From NCBI GenBank assembly GCA_021234155.1, contig JAJEKV010000003.1, forward strand, positions 12,395,819-12,459,818: a DNA stretch of 64,000 bases. The letters are read 5' to 3'. The position numbers and the translations under genes were made by a program. The notes under the pieces were generated by a model. That model was not told the origin of the DNA and did not search any database. It saw only the letters and a program-made list of their open reading frames with translations. Within the stretch, counting starts at the first letter, position 1, and every line of letters begins with the position of its first letter. Source of the stretch: Isoetes taiwanensis (taxonomy: Eukaryota; Streptophyta; Lycopodiopsida; Isoetales; Isoetaceae). Shown one piece after another: positions 30,984-41,055 of the stretch.

Positions 30984-32852
30984 TTCTATTTTCATCATTG
31001 AAATATGGACCAAAATACTAATTTGATCGAGGATTCCAATGTCGGATTGCACTTCGTCCCCCTGGTTTCAATGTGTAGTTCTCTGCAAAGTCAACAACAG
31101 ACTGACACACACTATTATCCGGAGTTTCTCAACACATCTTTTAAACTGCTTGCTCTCTGCCAAGCAGTCTTTGTAAAGTTATGATCTCGTAAACTTAGCA
31201 AGCTGATTTTTCATGTTCTTTAACAAAATAGATGCTTTGTCATTCGATCAACTAATCTAAGCCTTACGGATGTACCTTTTTGGATGGCTCATTGACATAT
31301 GCATATACTTGCCAGTCCACATTCTGAATTCTATCTTCCTCGTTTGGACAGATGTCTAATTTTTTCACTCCACATTCATCACATTCACCTTTGATGCATT
31401 TTAGTTTATGCCATTCATCCGTCACATATTTCTCGCAAACTGTTGACCTCCACAAGATACTAACATTATCAAAAGTCTTCTTGTTTGCTTGACATACTCC
31501 ATTGTTTTGCTGGGATGCACAGACACTGCAGCAGCAAGTGCAATTAACATGTAGGGATCTCCTCATATCATTGAAGGCCTTTCTGTACAGATCTGCTTGC
31601 TCATGTTTGACACAACAACATGTGTTTCTCTCCTTCAATTTCCTTATGCAATCGGGTTTGGATACTCGAACCGTCGGCTTAATTTTGGTATCGATTACGA
31701 TAGAAACCGTTGAAAAAAGCTCGGTTGCAATAACAAAAGTATTAAAGACCATGTTAGCAAAATGATGTCGGCAACCAGATGCCAAAAGAGTATTGAACTA
31801 TACTATTGTACATTTAATGTATGTTCTATGTACGAAATGTCCATCCAACAGTTCCACTGATCTGTTACTCTACATCTAATGTACATCTAATGTACATCAG
31901 TACATCTAATGTACAGCGAACATTTCCACTGATCTGTTACTGTAGATCCAATGTACATCTAATGTACATCTAATTAATGTTCCAATACTAGTACATCACA
32001 TTAATGTTACAATATTAGTACAACTAATGTACATATGTATGATTTGTTTGGCTTCATTACCTTAAACTAAAATGTAAAATGATGTAATTTTGATATTCAA
32101 GTACATGTAAATGCAGCTGCATGGACATGTAAGTGTTAATGGATGTACATCTAAAAAGTACCTAATAGCACATCACTGCAAAATTTCTGCTACTGTGTAA
32201 ACAATGTAAAAATGTAAACAATGTAAAATGCAATACATTTCATGAAAACCATGTGTACTCATTAACAGGTCACTCGGAACAGAACTAGAATATACAGAAG
32301 AAAGTCGTGAAAGAATTTTGGAAGAAAACATAATCTCCAAAACTGAATTGATTCAATTACAAGAGCAAAGATATCAAGGTATTGTATTGCTTGTGTTCTC
32401 CTCTTCAGGACATCTCTAACCTTTGGTGAAACTTTGGTATTATCATGCCAAAATTCACGAACCTGACATGTGATTGAATCATCGATTCTATTTGATCTTG
32501 GCATCCTTCCTGCCAAAGCCCATACATTTGCTCCACTTAATGACATTATCTTCCTTCTTGCTGCAGCTTTGGATAAATTTCTTGGCTGTATCTTTAGCAA
32601 TTTTGAAGAAACATTCTTGTTTATATCTCCTTTTTTTCCAACAATCATTGATAACAGTGAATGTTTTGCAGCCAATTTATCTTTGCTATTAGCAGACTTT
32701 ACTTCTTGAAGCCCATCTTTCAAGTTTCTGATCATTGATTTCATAACAATAACTTTGGAAGGATTTCCAATTACAGGTTCAAAAGAAGAAAAAAGTCTGT
32801 CATCTTGCAACAAACGAGCACAAAAAACTAATATTTGATCTGGACGAAGCAT
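30984..32852 (-). pseudogene. Probable transposase, N-terminal and middle exons
   Basis: The first open piece (32852-32262) has AAARRKIMSLSGANVWALA and ITCQVREFWHDNTKVSPKV, which resemble the DNA-binding and 'SxxxPgkrD' region of related proteins as I recall them. A second (31785-31264) is Cys-rich: CIRKLKERNTCCCVKHEQ and LKCIKGECDECGVKKLDIC, a probable zinc-binding unit. A third block at 31100-31020 reads VVDFAENYTLKPGGRSAI, the likely first catalytic Asp, with an in-frame TAG (31018). A splice donor at about 30984 and acceptor at 30918 join it to the C-terminal exon. The superfamily is not assigned. Confidence 0.55.
31800..32160. repeat. TGTACATCTAA repeat cluster
   Basis: The word (T)GTACATCTAATGTACA and shorter versions repeat more than ten times, in both orientations because the core is palindromic. 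Confined, in this window, to the 10-kb transposon. Confidence 0.75.
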
Positions 32853-33477
32853 TTGTCAGCAACTGAGGATGCAATCCACCGACCTGTCAACACGCTGCTT
32901 TATTTGTTTTGTGGCATAACACTGGCCAATGTCGGCATACTTGCGCTTACAACCATCACTTCCATTGGAATTCTCACCCGCCATGAACAGATTGAAATTG
33001 ATTTGTATTTCTTGTAGATTCAATTGGCATGTGTTTGCTTCTGGAATTCGTTCGGTGTTCGTCCTGTGAAAGGGGGGAATTTCGGAAAGGGAGGGACGGA
33101 TCCATTCGAATTGGTTCGATGGTTCGGTGGTTAACCAAGAATTTCGGGGTCACTGTCAAGGATGATCTTGCAATCATTGCAAACCTGACACAAAACGACA
33201 AATCACAGTATCTTGATGTACATCTAAAATGTACCCCAAAAAAGCACAAATTCGTCCTTCAATTCAGTACGATGTACGTACACCCTTTCATGCTTTTACC
33301 CTATATCACTCTTAAATAGATATATTTTTGATTGAAAACATTGAGAAATACTTAATTTTCTAGAGTAATATATTCTGGTTCATTATTTAAAACTTGGAGT
33401 TCTTCATACTAGTTGCTATTGCAACTATTTCAACTGCAATACAAGAAATAATAGTTCTAAGAAATTACAGGAAGTAC

Positions 33478-33652
33478 TTAACGTACTATACGTAAAGTAC
33501 GTATTTTACGTATTTAATAAGTATTTTATAATTCCAAAAAACGTATTTAAAGTACTTTTTAAATCAGAGGTATGCATACGGTATTAATACGTTAAGTACG
33601 TATACATAATACACGTACCGTACTAAACGTACCTGACAACACTGGGTGGGAG
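33478..33652. repeat. Right subterminal TACGTA region, TIR and target duplication
   Basis: Many ACGTA words (ACGTAAAGTACGTATTTTACG near 33490) lead to the TIR ending ACAACACTG at 33644 and the duplicated GGTGGGAG at 33645-33652. Confidence 0.88.
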
Positions 33653-34522
33653 TCGCCAGGCCCTTGCAAAGCCACTCAGAGAACCGCACACCTGCAACTC
33701 AAGCAACTGTGTCAGATGATCTCCAAGGTGTGGTCGATGCAGCTCGGGGGATGGAAGATGATGTTGCCCCAGGTTGTCGTGGGGGAAGAGGGGGAAACTC
33801 CTGCTGCCCAGAGGAACCTCCAACGTGTGTTGGACGTACACCAGTTTGTGGAGGTTGCACCACCATCCGAGCACTACCTCTAGGAGTAGTCCGCGCCAAG
33901 GAACTTCCAACCTGTATTGGAGGTGCCGCCTGACATGAGGGACTTCGAACCTGTGTTGGAGGAGCTAGTAGCCCAGCATCGACTTCGGCAGACAAAGAGG
34001 GTCTTGCCTGAACTCCAGAACCTCCAACGAGTGTTGGAGGCGCTAATTGGCCAGAGCACACCACCTGATCCGAGGAACCTCCAACGTGCATTGGAGGTGC
34101 GACATTCTCAGAAGAGTTTCCCAATGGCACATGTTCAACATGGCTTCCAGTCTCACCAGACGTATAGGCAGCAGCGCGAACTGTAGTTGCGGCAACTACA
34201 GTCGGAATATTAGAAACCACTCATGCCATTAGAGGACATATTGGGCAACACTAAAGGATTGAGGTGCACCGAAAAAACTAAACTCTCAGGAGTCGAAAGA
34301 GCACCCTCACGAACCATTTTGTGCGCATCACGTACACTTATTTTGGGAGAATCTGCAGCATATTCTTTGCCAATTCCACCATGAACTATGGTAGAAGCAC
34401 CAGAAGCACGTTTTGGCGGGCTGCGACTGGATCTTGTCATCTCCACCAAGAGAGGGGGGCCGAAGCTTCAGAGCTGAACCGTCTTTCCTAACAGGCCAAT
34501 CTCTGAAAATATTAAGCACCAC
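33653..34522 (-). pseudogene. LINE-B ORF1, N-terminal third with APPTxVGGS repeats
   Basis: ORF1 starts near 34449 with MVEMTRSSRSPPKRASGAS, changes frame near 34215 to SNIPTVVAATTVRAAAYT, and runs to about 33700. Five imperfect copies of APPTxVGGS (LAPPTLVGGSG, APPMHVGGSS, LAPPTQVRSP, APPIQVGSSL, VRPTHVGGSS) form a Pro/Gly-rich disordered segment. The frame crosses one TGA and then joins, after removal of the DNA transposon, to TSARVSEAIATMVDNN at 23578. The region 34523-34700 may be LINE 5' UTR; its 5' end is not defined. Confidence 0.7.
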
Positions 34523-34903
34523 TGGATGGAGTGCTCAAAGAGCTTTCCAACAAGCCCAAACACGCCCAAAACTGTCATCAGATGCAGAAGTTATGGCCAA
34601 AAGAAAACTGTAGCCAAACCCTAACACCGCCAAAAGAGGGCCGGGACTGTTAGGCGGATTCCTTCGACCATGACCCTTATTGTATATTAGGGTCAAATAT
34701 TTGCACTCCATGGTTGTTACTCTTATGTCCTCAAGTTCCCTGAGTTCTTTCAATAATAACCAGTACTCTTATGAGCCAACCTATACACATTATGCAATAA
34801 TTAAGTATCAAACTCCAACAATCATGAGACTTGACTGATCATGCTGGAACTTCCACTTCAATTAGGTTTGAGGATAGTTTGTGCCTTGCATGAAATTGGA
34901 CAA

Positions 34904-35010
<107 letters not shown>

Positions 35011-35405
35011 TTTGTTAGCAGGGAGAACTTTCTATAACATGTTTCTTTTCAACTACTATTTTTGTAACTATGGTAGCTGATGTCTCTTTAGAATCAGAAA
35101 ACTTATGTAGATATGTTTATATTACATTGCATTTGCGGGTTGAATAAGCAGTTTTGTTTTTTCATTTTTGTCCAAGAGACAACAACAAGTTTTATTTGCG
35201 GTGCGTATGGCAGTATCATTGTACATGACAATGCTATCTCTGTGGATACATCATCCTTACAGAAGCCAGGAAATCTTACTTATTGTAGAAGATCATCTTG
35301 ATATCATTACGAGAAAGTTGAGTTGAAGAATAAAGATTTATGACCACATGCTCCAGCATATGTTGGACATCTTTAACTTTTGATTTTGATATATTCTACA
35401 AGTCT

Positions 35406-35567
35406 AAGTCAAGGTTTATTTGATATAGGTGCACTTGATTCCATATGTAATCTGTGCTGCTATTGTGGTATGTGTTTCCCTTTTCCAAGTCAAGGTTTAT
35501 TTGATATAGGTGCACCTGATTCCATATGTAATCTGTGCTGCTATTGTGGTATGTGTTTCCCTTTCCC
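35406..35567. repeat. 81-bp tandem duplication (27 codons)
   Basis: Two adjacent units begin AAGTCAAGGTTTATTTG at 35406 and 35487 and differ by about two bases. The 81-bp period keeps one plus-strand frame open (35380-35697, with a Cys-rich repeat SICNLCCYCGMCFPF), but no domain is recognised and the ORF may be chance. Confidence 0.9.
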
Positions 35568-36062
35568 ACCACTTCTGTTCAATTCCCTTACAAGTTTGAT
35601 GAAAGTTGGAAGGACCGATGCCCCATCAATGAACCACTCTTTCGGCACTATGAAATTGCAAGTTCTATTAGGAAAGAGCCTTGCACTAAGCATTTAGGCT
35701 ATGTGTTTCTATGTAATTCTCTAAAAGGAATGGAAGAGGCTACTCTAACAAACAAAAGTGTGATTTCCTTGCATAAATAACCATTTAGGCTACATGTTTC
35801 TATGTACATTCTTTAATTAGGACAATCCGAGATGCGAAGAGGTAACAAACTTTTACAGAGTTAAACTTAGTGCGCTTCCAAGTTTATTGTCTTAACATTT
35901 ATCAGCCATATTGTGTTTCTCATTCTACCTTATATTGAATATCACCTTACATTGCTGTAGATGTCAAATTGTTTTAAGTTTAACAATACAGCAAACACAT
36001 TCGACATTTATCTTTTCTGCTAGAATGGCTTAAGTAAGCTTTGTCATGTAGTAAAAGCTATT

Positions 36063-36322
36063 TGCATATTCACACGGGGGGGTGACTCCGGGCAACGAGA
36101 GCTGTTGGATAGGCATATTCACCCCTTATTCCTTAATCTACACCGTACGTAAAGTTCCTCGTTTGTGGGGTATGCAAGTACAAAATTTGCTATACTGTAT
36201 AACAAAATTCGCAAAATACTATAAGATTTCAAGCGGAATACTATATGGTGTTGATTTCGTACGTGCAAAATACAATTATGAGGGCTCTCGCTGCCCTACA
36301 TCACCCCTCGTGTGAATATGCA
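36063..36322. mobile_element. MITE, ~260 bp with ~22-bp terminal inverted repeats
   Basis: The left end TGCATATTCACACG followed by GGGGGGTGA mirrors the right end TCACCCCTCG followed by TGTGAATATGCA, with one or two mismatches. The interior is short and non-coding and includes another partial copy of the terminal word (GGCATATTCACCCC near 36112). No target duplication was recognised. It is non-autonomous by length. Confidence 0.75.
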
Positions 36323-36505
36323 CCCAAACCAAAGGGGATTTAAGGGGGATTTTAATTTAAATGTGTTGGACCCAATGGTTGTGTTAATTAATGTCAATGG
36401 TAGTTATGTGTTGATTGTTAATGTCAATGGTTGTTATGTGTTGGGGGATTTATTTTTTATATGTTGGATGTTAATGGTTTGTGTTGCAAAAAACAATTTA
36501 TGCAC
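36323..36505. repeat. Imperfect AATGTCAATGGT tandem words
   Basis: Between 36365 and 36480 the phrase 'aatgtcaatggt(a/t)gttatgtgttg' recurs two to three times. No gene was seen. Confidence 0.6.
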
Positions 36506-38078
36506 TGTGACGTCCCCTACTCGTATGCGGTGCACTCACCGTATACAAACAGGAGTTCATCCCCCATACCAGCTCCATGCTGATACAGGGCCCTCCACAT
36601 AACACTGCAACCGTAACGAGTTCCAGTGGGAAGAGTGAAGGGGTCATTTACCCCGTCTCCCTCAGGGCCTACCTAGCTGTGGAAGCGTAAACATACATGT
36701 CAGTATACAATATCATCACATATCCACCTCGAAGGGTGGTACATCAACATCTGCATAGACAAAGATCAGCACAATACATATGGGGAATCCTACCCAAGGC
36801 TCAGACTCGAAAGGGTGACTGGCGGTTTGGGTCTCCAGAGTTCATTGCAGACAGAATTCATGACAATGGATTTGGCTGGCATAAGAACATGGCTTAGGGT
36901 TGTCCACTCCATCCGCCCCTCCTGTGCACACTTTGCAGAGTAGGCTGAAAAGTGTTGGGACCCGATCAGCCCTCACGGATGCATAGCCAAAGGGGCTATT
37001 CCCGGGTTGCATCTCCCGGCCCGATGGGGCGTGTAGGGATCTCTCCCTCCAGAGATCTACATGCTGACTCAAGGTGACTAGAGGGCCACTGCCCTTATTC
37101 GACTTGAACCCACTGGAGAGTGGCATCACTCCACGGGTGTCGAGCCCATGCCTTGCCCACACGCAGTGGCAAGCCATTAGACCTAGTCCACAATGATCCC
37201 CGGTAGACTTTACACGCCAGAGGGATCGTTCAAGAGTCAGAACATGAACCTCTTTATAAGCCAGTCTGGCCCCTTCACCCACAACCAGGTGTGGCTCCTG
37301 TGCACAGGCCGAATCTACAGTGTGCTAGAGAGGCTAATCTAGGAGCATCTACTACCAAGCTTTAGGGTCTCTACCCCCCTTCCCAATACAAGGAGTTCAC
37401 AGAGATACATCATCCATATACATCATAGAAGAACTAAAGAACTAGATCTAATCTATATCATAGAGTTAGGTTCTTTAGTTAGAGTTTGGTATCTGGGGAT
37501 CTAAGTGGCTACTATGGGCAATTTAGTAGGCTAAACCTACTGATACTATGACTGGAAGACGGTTTAGACTATTAAATTGGCTAAATACCTGATCCTTGGC
37601 TCGCTCCTCCTGTTCTGAGTTCGATCATCCTGCTGAACTGCTCGAATCAAGGAAAACTAATTGTGCAATTCGCTTAGACAGAGTCCGGGAGGCGGTTTTG
37701 ACTCCTGGGGCAGCCAAAACAGAGCTCTAGAACCCTATGGACGAAAATGGCAAGTTAGGGTTTTCTCCTACCTAAATAGGCAAGGGGTTAGGGCTAGGGT
37801 TTCCAATTATCCCTTTAGGCATGTGGGATAATTGGGATGGCCCACTTGTCTTTAATGGCTAGGTGGCATAAATGTATCCACATGGAAAGGTGTGCACCTT
37901 AATAAATATGCACATTGGTAAATGTGCACATTAATAAATGCACATACCTTGCAAGTTGCCCCCTAGGGGCTACCCACCTGGCTACACGTCGGCGTACACG
38001 TCAGTCGGAGTGGCGTGTACGCGTGACGAGGCAGTACAGTATATGTCCTGGGACCGTATACTGTGCTGGAACGTCACA
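36506..38078 (-). repeat. Unrelated LTR (1573 bp), 3' LTR of a truncated minus-strand element
   Basis: Ends are TGTGACGTCC at 36506 and ACGTCACA at 38078, an 8-bp terminal inverted repeat with TG...CA. Immediately outside the right end, the minus strand reads AAGGTGGGGAGAA, a polypurine tract as found just before a 3' LTR. The internal part beyond ~38160 is missing. No 5-bp target duplication fits (flanks TGCAC and TTCTC), as expected if only one end of the element remains. No second copy lies in this window. Confidence 0.7.
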
Positions 38079-38140
38079 TTCTCCCCACCTTGAAATGATG
38101 CCGTCCGCGGCATCGTGGGTCTCCCCACCTTGGGATCCTC
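38079..38140 (-). other. Duplicated polypurine tract with a hairpin between
   Basis: AAGGTGGGGAGA occurs twice on the minus strand (about 38081-38092 and 38121-38132). Between them is a perfect 7-bp stem GATGCCG/CGGCATC (38097-38114). The copy touching the LTR is the likely plus-strand primer. Confidence 0.6.
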
Positions 38141-38389
38141 CTAACCTGCAATCAACCTGATGCATACAATATACTACTATAACACTTACACATTTATTAA
38201 GATTACCTTAAGGTAATATTTTTAAATCATTATTACGCCGTTATCTTATGAATTAACTTATCAATTCGTAACATCATTTAAACAAGTGACTCAATAATTT
38301 ACTTATCACGACAATTTAGTTTATCAAAATTTTAATATTTCATATATATAATTAACAGGGAATAAATTACTAATCGCATATTTCTTATT

Positions 38390-38629
38390 AGCTAGAATGA
38401 CTTTAGCTAAACTTGCTCGATAATAATCCCAAAACTTTCTGTGGTTTAGCTAAACTCTACACATTTTTCCTCTCATACTTTCTAAGTGTTTAGCTAAACT
38501 AACCCAAATATCATCCTAAAAATTTCTATGGTATGGCCAACAGAAAATATTAAGCCAAATTACTATACTTTTTTCAATCGTTTCCACTTAGTTTAGTCAT
38601 TTTCTTTGTGAAAACACTCGAAAATAATG
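38390..38629. repeat. TTAGCTAAACT minisatellite, left part
   Basis: Units of about 90-100 bp built around GTTTAGCTAAAC ... TTTCTATGGTTTGGC repeat here and continue after the Ty3 element at 49640-49920. GyA-2 inserted into this array. Confidence 0.7.
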
Positions 38630-38634
38630 CTAAC

Positions 38635-39224
38635 TGTTAGTCCTGTGCCTCCTGGTACAGGACTATTCATGCATACAACGGACCAAGTCAAGTCCAAGGA
38701 TCCACAATCAGGCGCGGGTCAGTCGTCAAAAGCTCAGCAGAAGACCAAGCAGACCATGCAGACTAAGACCACGCCTGGCGTCAACAAGAGGCGGCGCTCA
38801 GACAAGTGACAGCCCGTCACAGCCAGCGTCAGCGTCAGCATGATTTCAGGCTTTTCAAGAGGCACCGCCAGCATTCCTGCAAATCAGGCCTCCTTCCAGG
38901 AGTTGGCACCGAAATCAGTCAGAATGTCTATATTGGGCCAAAGGCCATTGTATTATATATATGAGTAGAGCTAGCACATGAGTTTTAGATGAGTTTTGAG
39001 TCTTGTCTCACTTCAGTTTTCTCTCGGTTGCGAGAGCTCATGTATCATCATCATTGGTATCAAGGAAGCTTATCATTGTTGTCTCATTGTTCTTTGTTTT
39101 CTTTTCCCTTCCTTTGTTTTCTTGCAAATCCCAAGTGACATAGTCCCCGGATTCTCCCGTTAGATCCAAGGGTCCTCACGAGGGGTCTTGCTTTGCAGAG
39201 TTCCCCGAACCCGCACCCCAAACA
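38635..39224 (+). repeat. 5' LTR of GyA-2
   Basis: Starts TGTTAGTCCTG after CTAAC and ends CACCCCAAACA. A TATATATA core at 38953-38962 is the probable promoter. An ORF at its start (38627-38809) is the same sequence that ends ORF3 in the 3' LTR. I could not identify a standard primer-binding site immediately after 39224 (sequence CCGCCGCCGGG). Confidence 0.95.
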
Positions 39225-39273
39225 CCGCCGCCGGGCCGCCGGGTCTGGATTCGATTTTCCTTTCTTCATCGCC

Positions 39274-41016
39274 ATGCCATCCGTCCAAACTTCACGCCCG
39301 AGGAACTCCTTTCCCGCACGCTCCTCGCTTGGAGCCATCATCGAAGGGAAGCTGTTCAGCGACATGTATGGATCTGCTTATGACATTGAGGGAGGCCACA
39401 TTGGGTCCTAGGGCCTAGTCGGCCACCCACCCCTCGTGTCTGTCTCGTCCAAGTTCCCGCCTCAAAGCGTGCAAACATTGCTCACGACCCTCGGTCACCT
39501 CATCACTATCAGGAGCCCCTATCGGGGCTCAACCTTCTCAACCTTACTTTCATACCCCGAACATGCCTACATCCATCATTCTTACGGCCCATACGCCTCT
39601 GCCTTCACAACCATCATCTCTCCGGGCGACACGGGGATATCCACATGTCTCTTTTGCTCCTCCCCAGGAATTTCCCTTCCCTACATTTTCCACCGCTCTT
39701 CCTGTTTACAACCTTACCGACCTCAAAACCAATGCTCAAGCACCTCCAGTACCTCCCCCTCAGTCACCCCTTCATCAGGGTCTTTCAGGCACCATGCCCC
39801 CTCCAACTCCACCTCAATATAATCCCTATCCGGTTCTGTCCATGTAAGCACTTTCACTTCTACCTTTCAGACCCTTAAGCTGACTTATCCAACCTTTGGC
39901 AACACGAAAGGCAAACCATTAGACCAAAGTGCTCAGGCCCACATGGAAGAATTTGAGGCTCTGGCTGTCCTAAATGGTCATGCACAACCTCAACTGAAAT
40001 TCCATATCTTTTCCACCACACTGCGTGGCTCTCCTCACCAATGGCTTATGTCCAACAAAAGCCACTGGCAACAAGATTGGTCAGAAATGAAAACTGCTTT
40101 TCTTTCTCAATATGGAACCACGGATGATGATCAACTTCATCTCAAGCAACTCAATGACCTTCAACAAGAGCCCACGGAGTCCGCCAGGGATTTTGCAGAT
40201 CGACTTCACATCCTGCTCAGCAAACTCAAGGAGTACCCGACACAGAGCCAGATCTTGGTCTGGTTTCTCCAAGGACTTCCTCCAGCTATCCGACTCATGA
40301 CTGAATACCTGCGCCCGAAGACTTTGGAGCAGGCTATCGATCTTGTCAACCACTCAGTTAATGTTTCCTCCCGTGGCGTGGCTCTTCAGGAGCTCCCTTT
40401 CATTCCACCAGTCATGGTTCCCCAAACTGCTGTCCAACCTCAACACGCCAATCAGCAGCGCAGTCAGATCTGGTGCCATATCTGCAAACATCAAGGCCAC
40501 TTGGCAAATGAGTGCAACTCCACCAATGGCCCGCCTCATTGTAAAAGATGCAATATGTGCAATCATGCCACGGAAGAGTGCACCCGCACTCATCCTACAC
40601 CTTTCCGCAACAAGCTGGTTTATCAAGTGCAAACAACACCTCATCAACCATCGCAATATCAGCCGCAACCACTGCAGGCTCAATCCAATCAACTCTATCA
40701 GCAACCGGAGCAACAACGGGGACCCAACACATGCCCCCCTTTTGATCCTTCTAAAGCTCAGTGTTATCACTGTCACGAATGGGGTCATACCACCACGGCA
40801 TGTCCTCAACTTCCACAAGTTCAGGTGCAGCTTCCTGGCACAAATCAGACCACCTCGGTCTGCCTCACGGCTTACCAACTTTGGATTGCCAATGGCAAAC
40901 AAGGCCCGCGTCCCGTTCTTCGGAAGCCACCTCGCGCGCCTCACCAATCACGCTATCAACCAGCTACTACCAATCAACCTCAGATGGATCAACAAGCACA
41001 GGAAGAAATTTTTTAG
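39274..41016 (+). pseudogene. Gag of GyA-2: capsid and three zinc knuckles
   Basis: ATG at 39274 (MPSVQTSRPRNSFPARSS) begins a short frame that breaks near 39410. A Pro/Ser-rich linker runs in other frames to ~39900. The main frame from 39943 is open for 357 codons: helix-rich retrotransposon gag domain (FEALAVLNGHAQPQLKF, WSEMKTAFLSQYG, LVWFLQGLPPAIRLM), then knuckles CHICKHQGHLANEC, CKRCNMCNHATEEC and CYHCHEWGHTTTAC. It forms the particle and packages RNA. The capsid-to-knuckle part is intact; the N-terminus is not. Confidence 0.9.
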
Positions 41017-41055
41017 GCTCTTAATCCTCCAGTCCAGCCGTCAAATTGGGTTGGT

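Larger units (their letters stand above)
23587..33644. mobile_element. 10,058-bp TIR DNA transposon with 8-bp target duplication
   Basis: The left end CAGTGTTGT (23587-23595) and the reverse complement of the right end (33636-33644) match exactly; both then run into TACGTA-rich subterminal sequence. GGTGGGAG flanks both ends (23579-23586 and 33645-33652). An 8-bp duplication with CAGNGTTG termini is typical of hAT elements. The encoded probable transposase is not hAT-like: I see no hAT dimerisation domain, but DFAENY, SDGxxSQFK and HGKGxxDG blocks. Two convergent genes fill the element. It sits inside LINE-B ORF1, and its removal rejoins that reading frame. Confidence 0.87.

Noticed and set aside
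29857-31020. Reassigned TAA/TAG codons (ciliate-like code)
   Set aside because: The window is clearly plant nuclear DNA, and many other frames here end normally at TAA/TAG; decay of Gln codons is simpler.
31800-32160. CRISPR-like array from regularly repeated GTACATCTAA
   Set aside because: Units are short, irregular and without unique spacers, in a eukaryotic transposon.
39055-39065. TGGTATCAAGG in the 5' LTR, like an initiator-Met tRNA primer-binding site
   Set aside because: It lies 160 bp inside the LTR, and the other two LTRs have TTGATATCAAGG instead, a palindrome. The LTR end is fixed by TG...CA and the CTAAC duplication.
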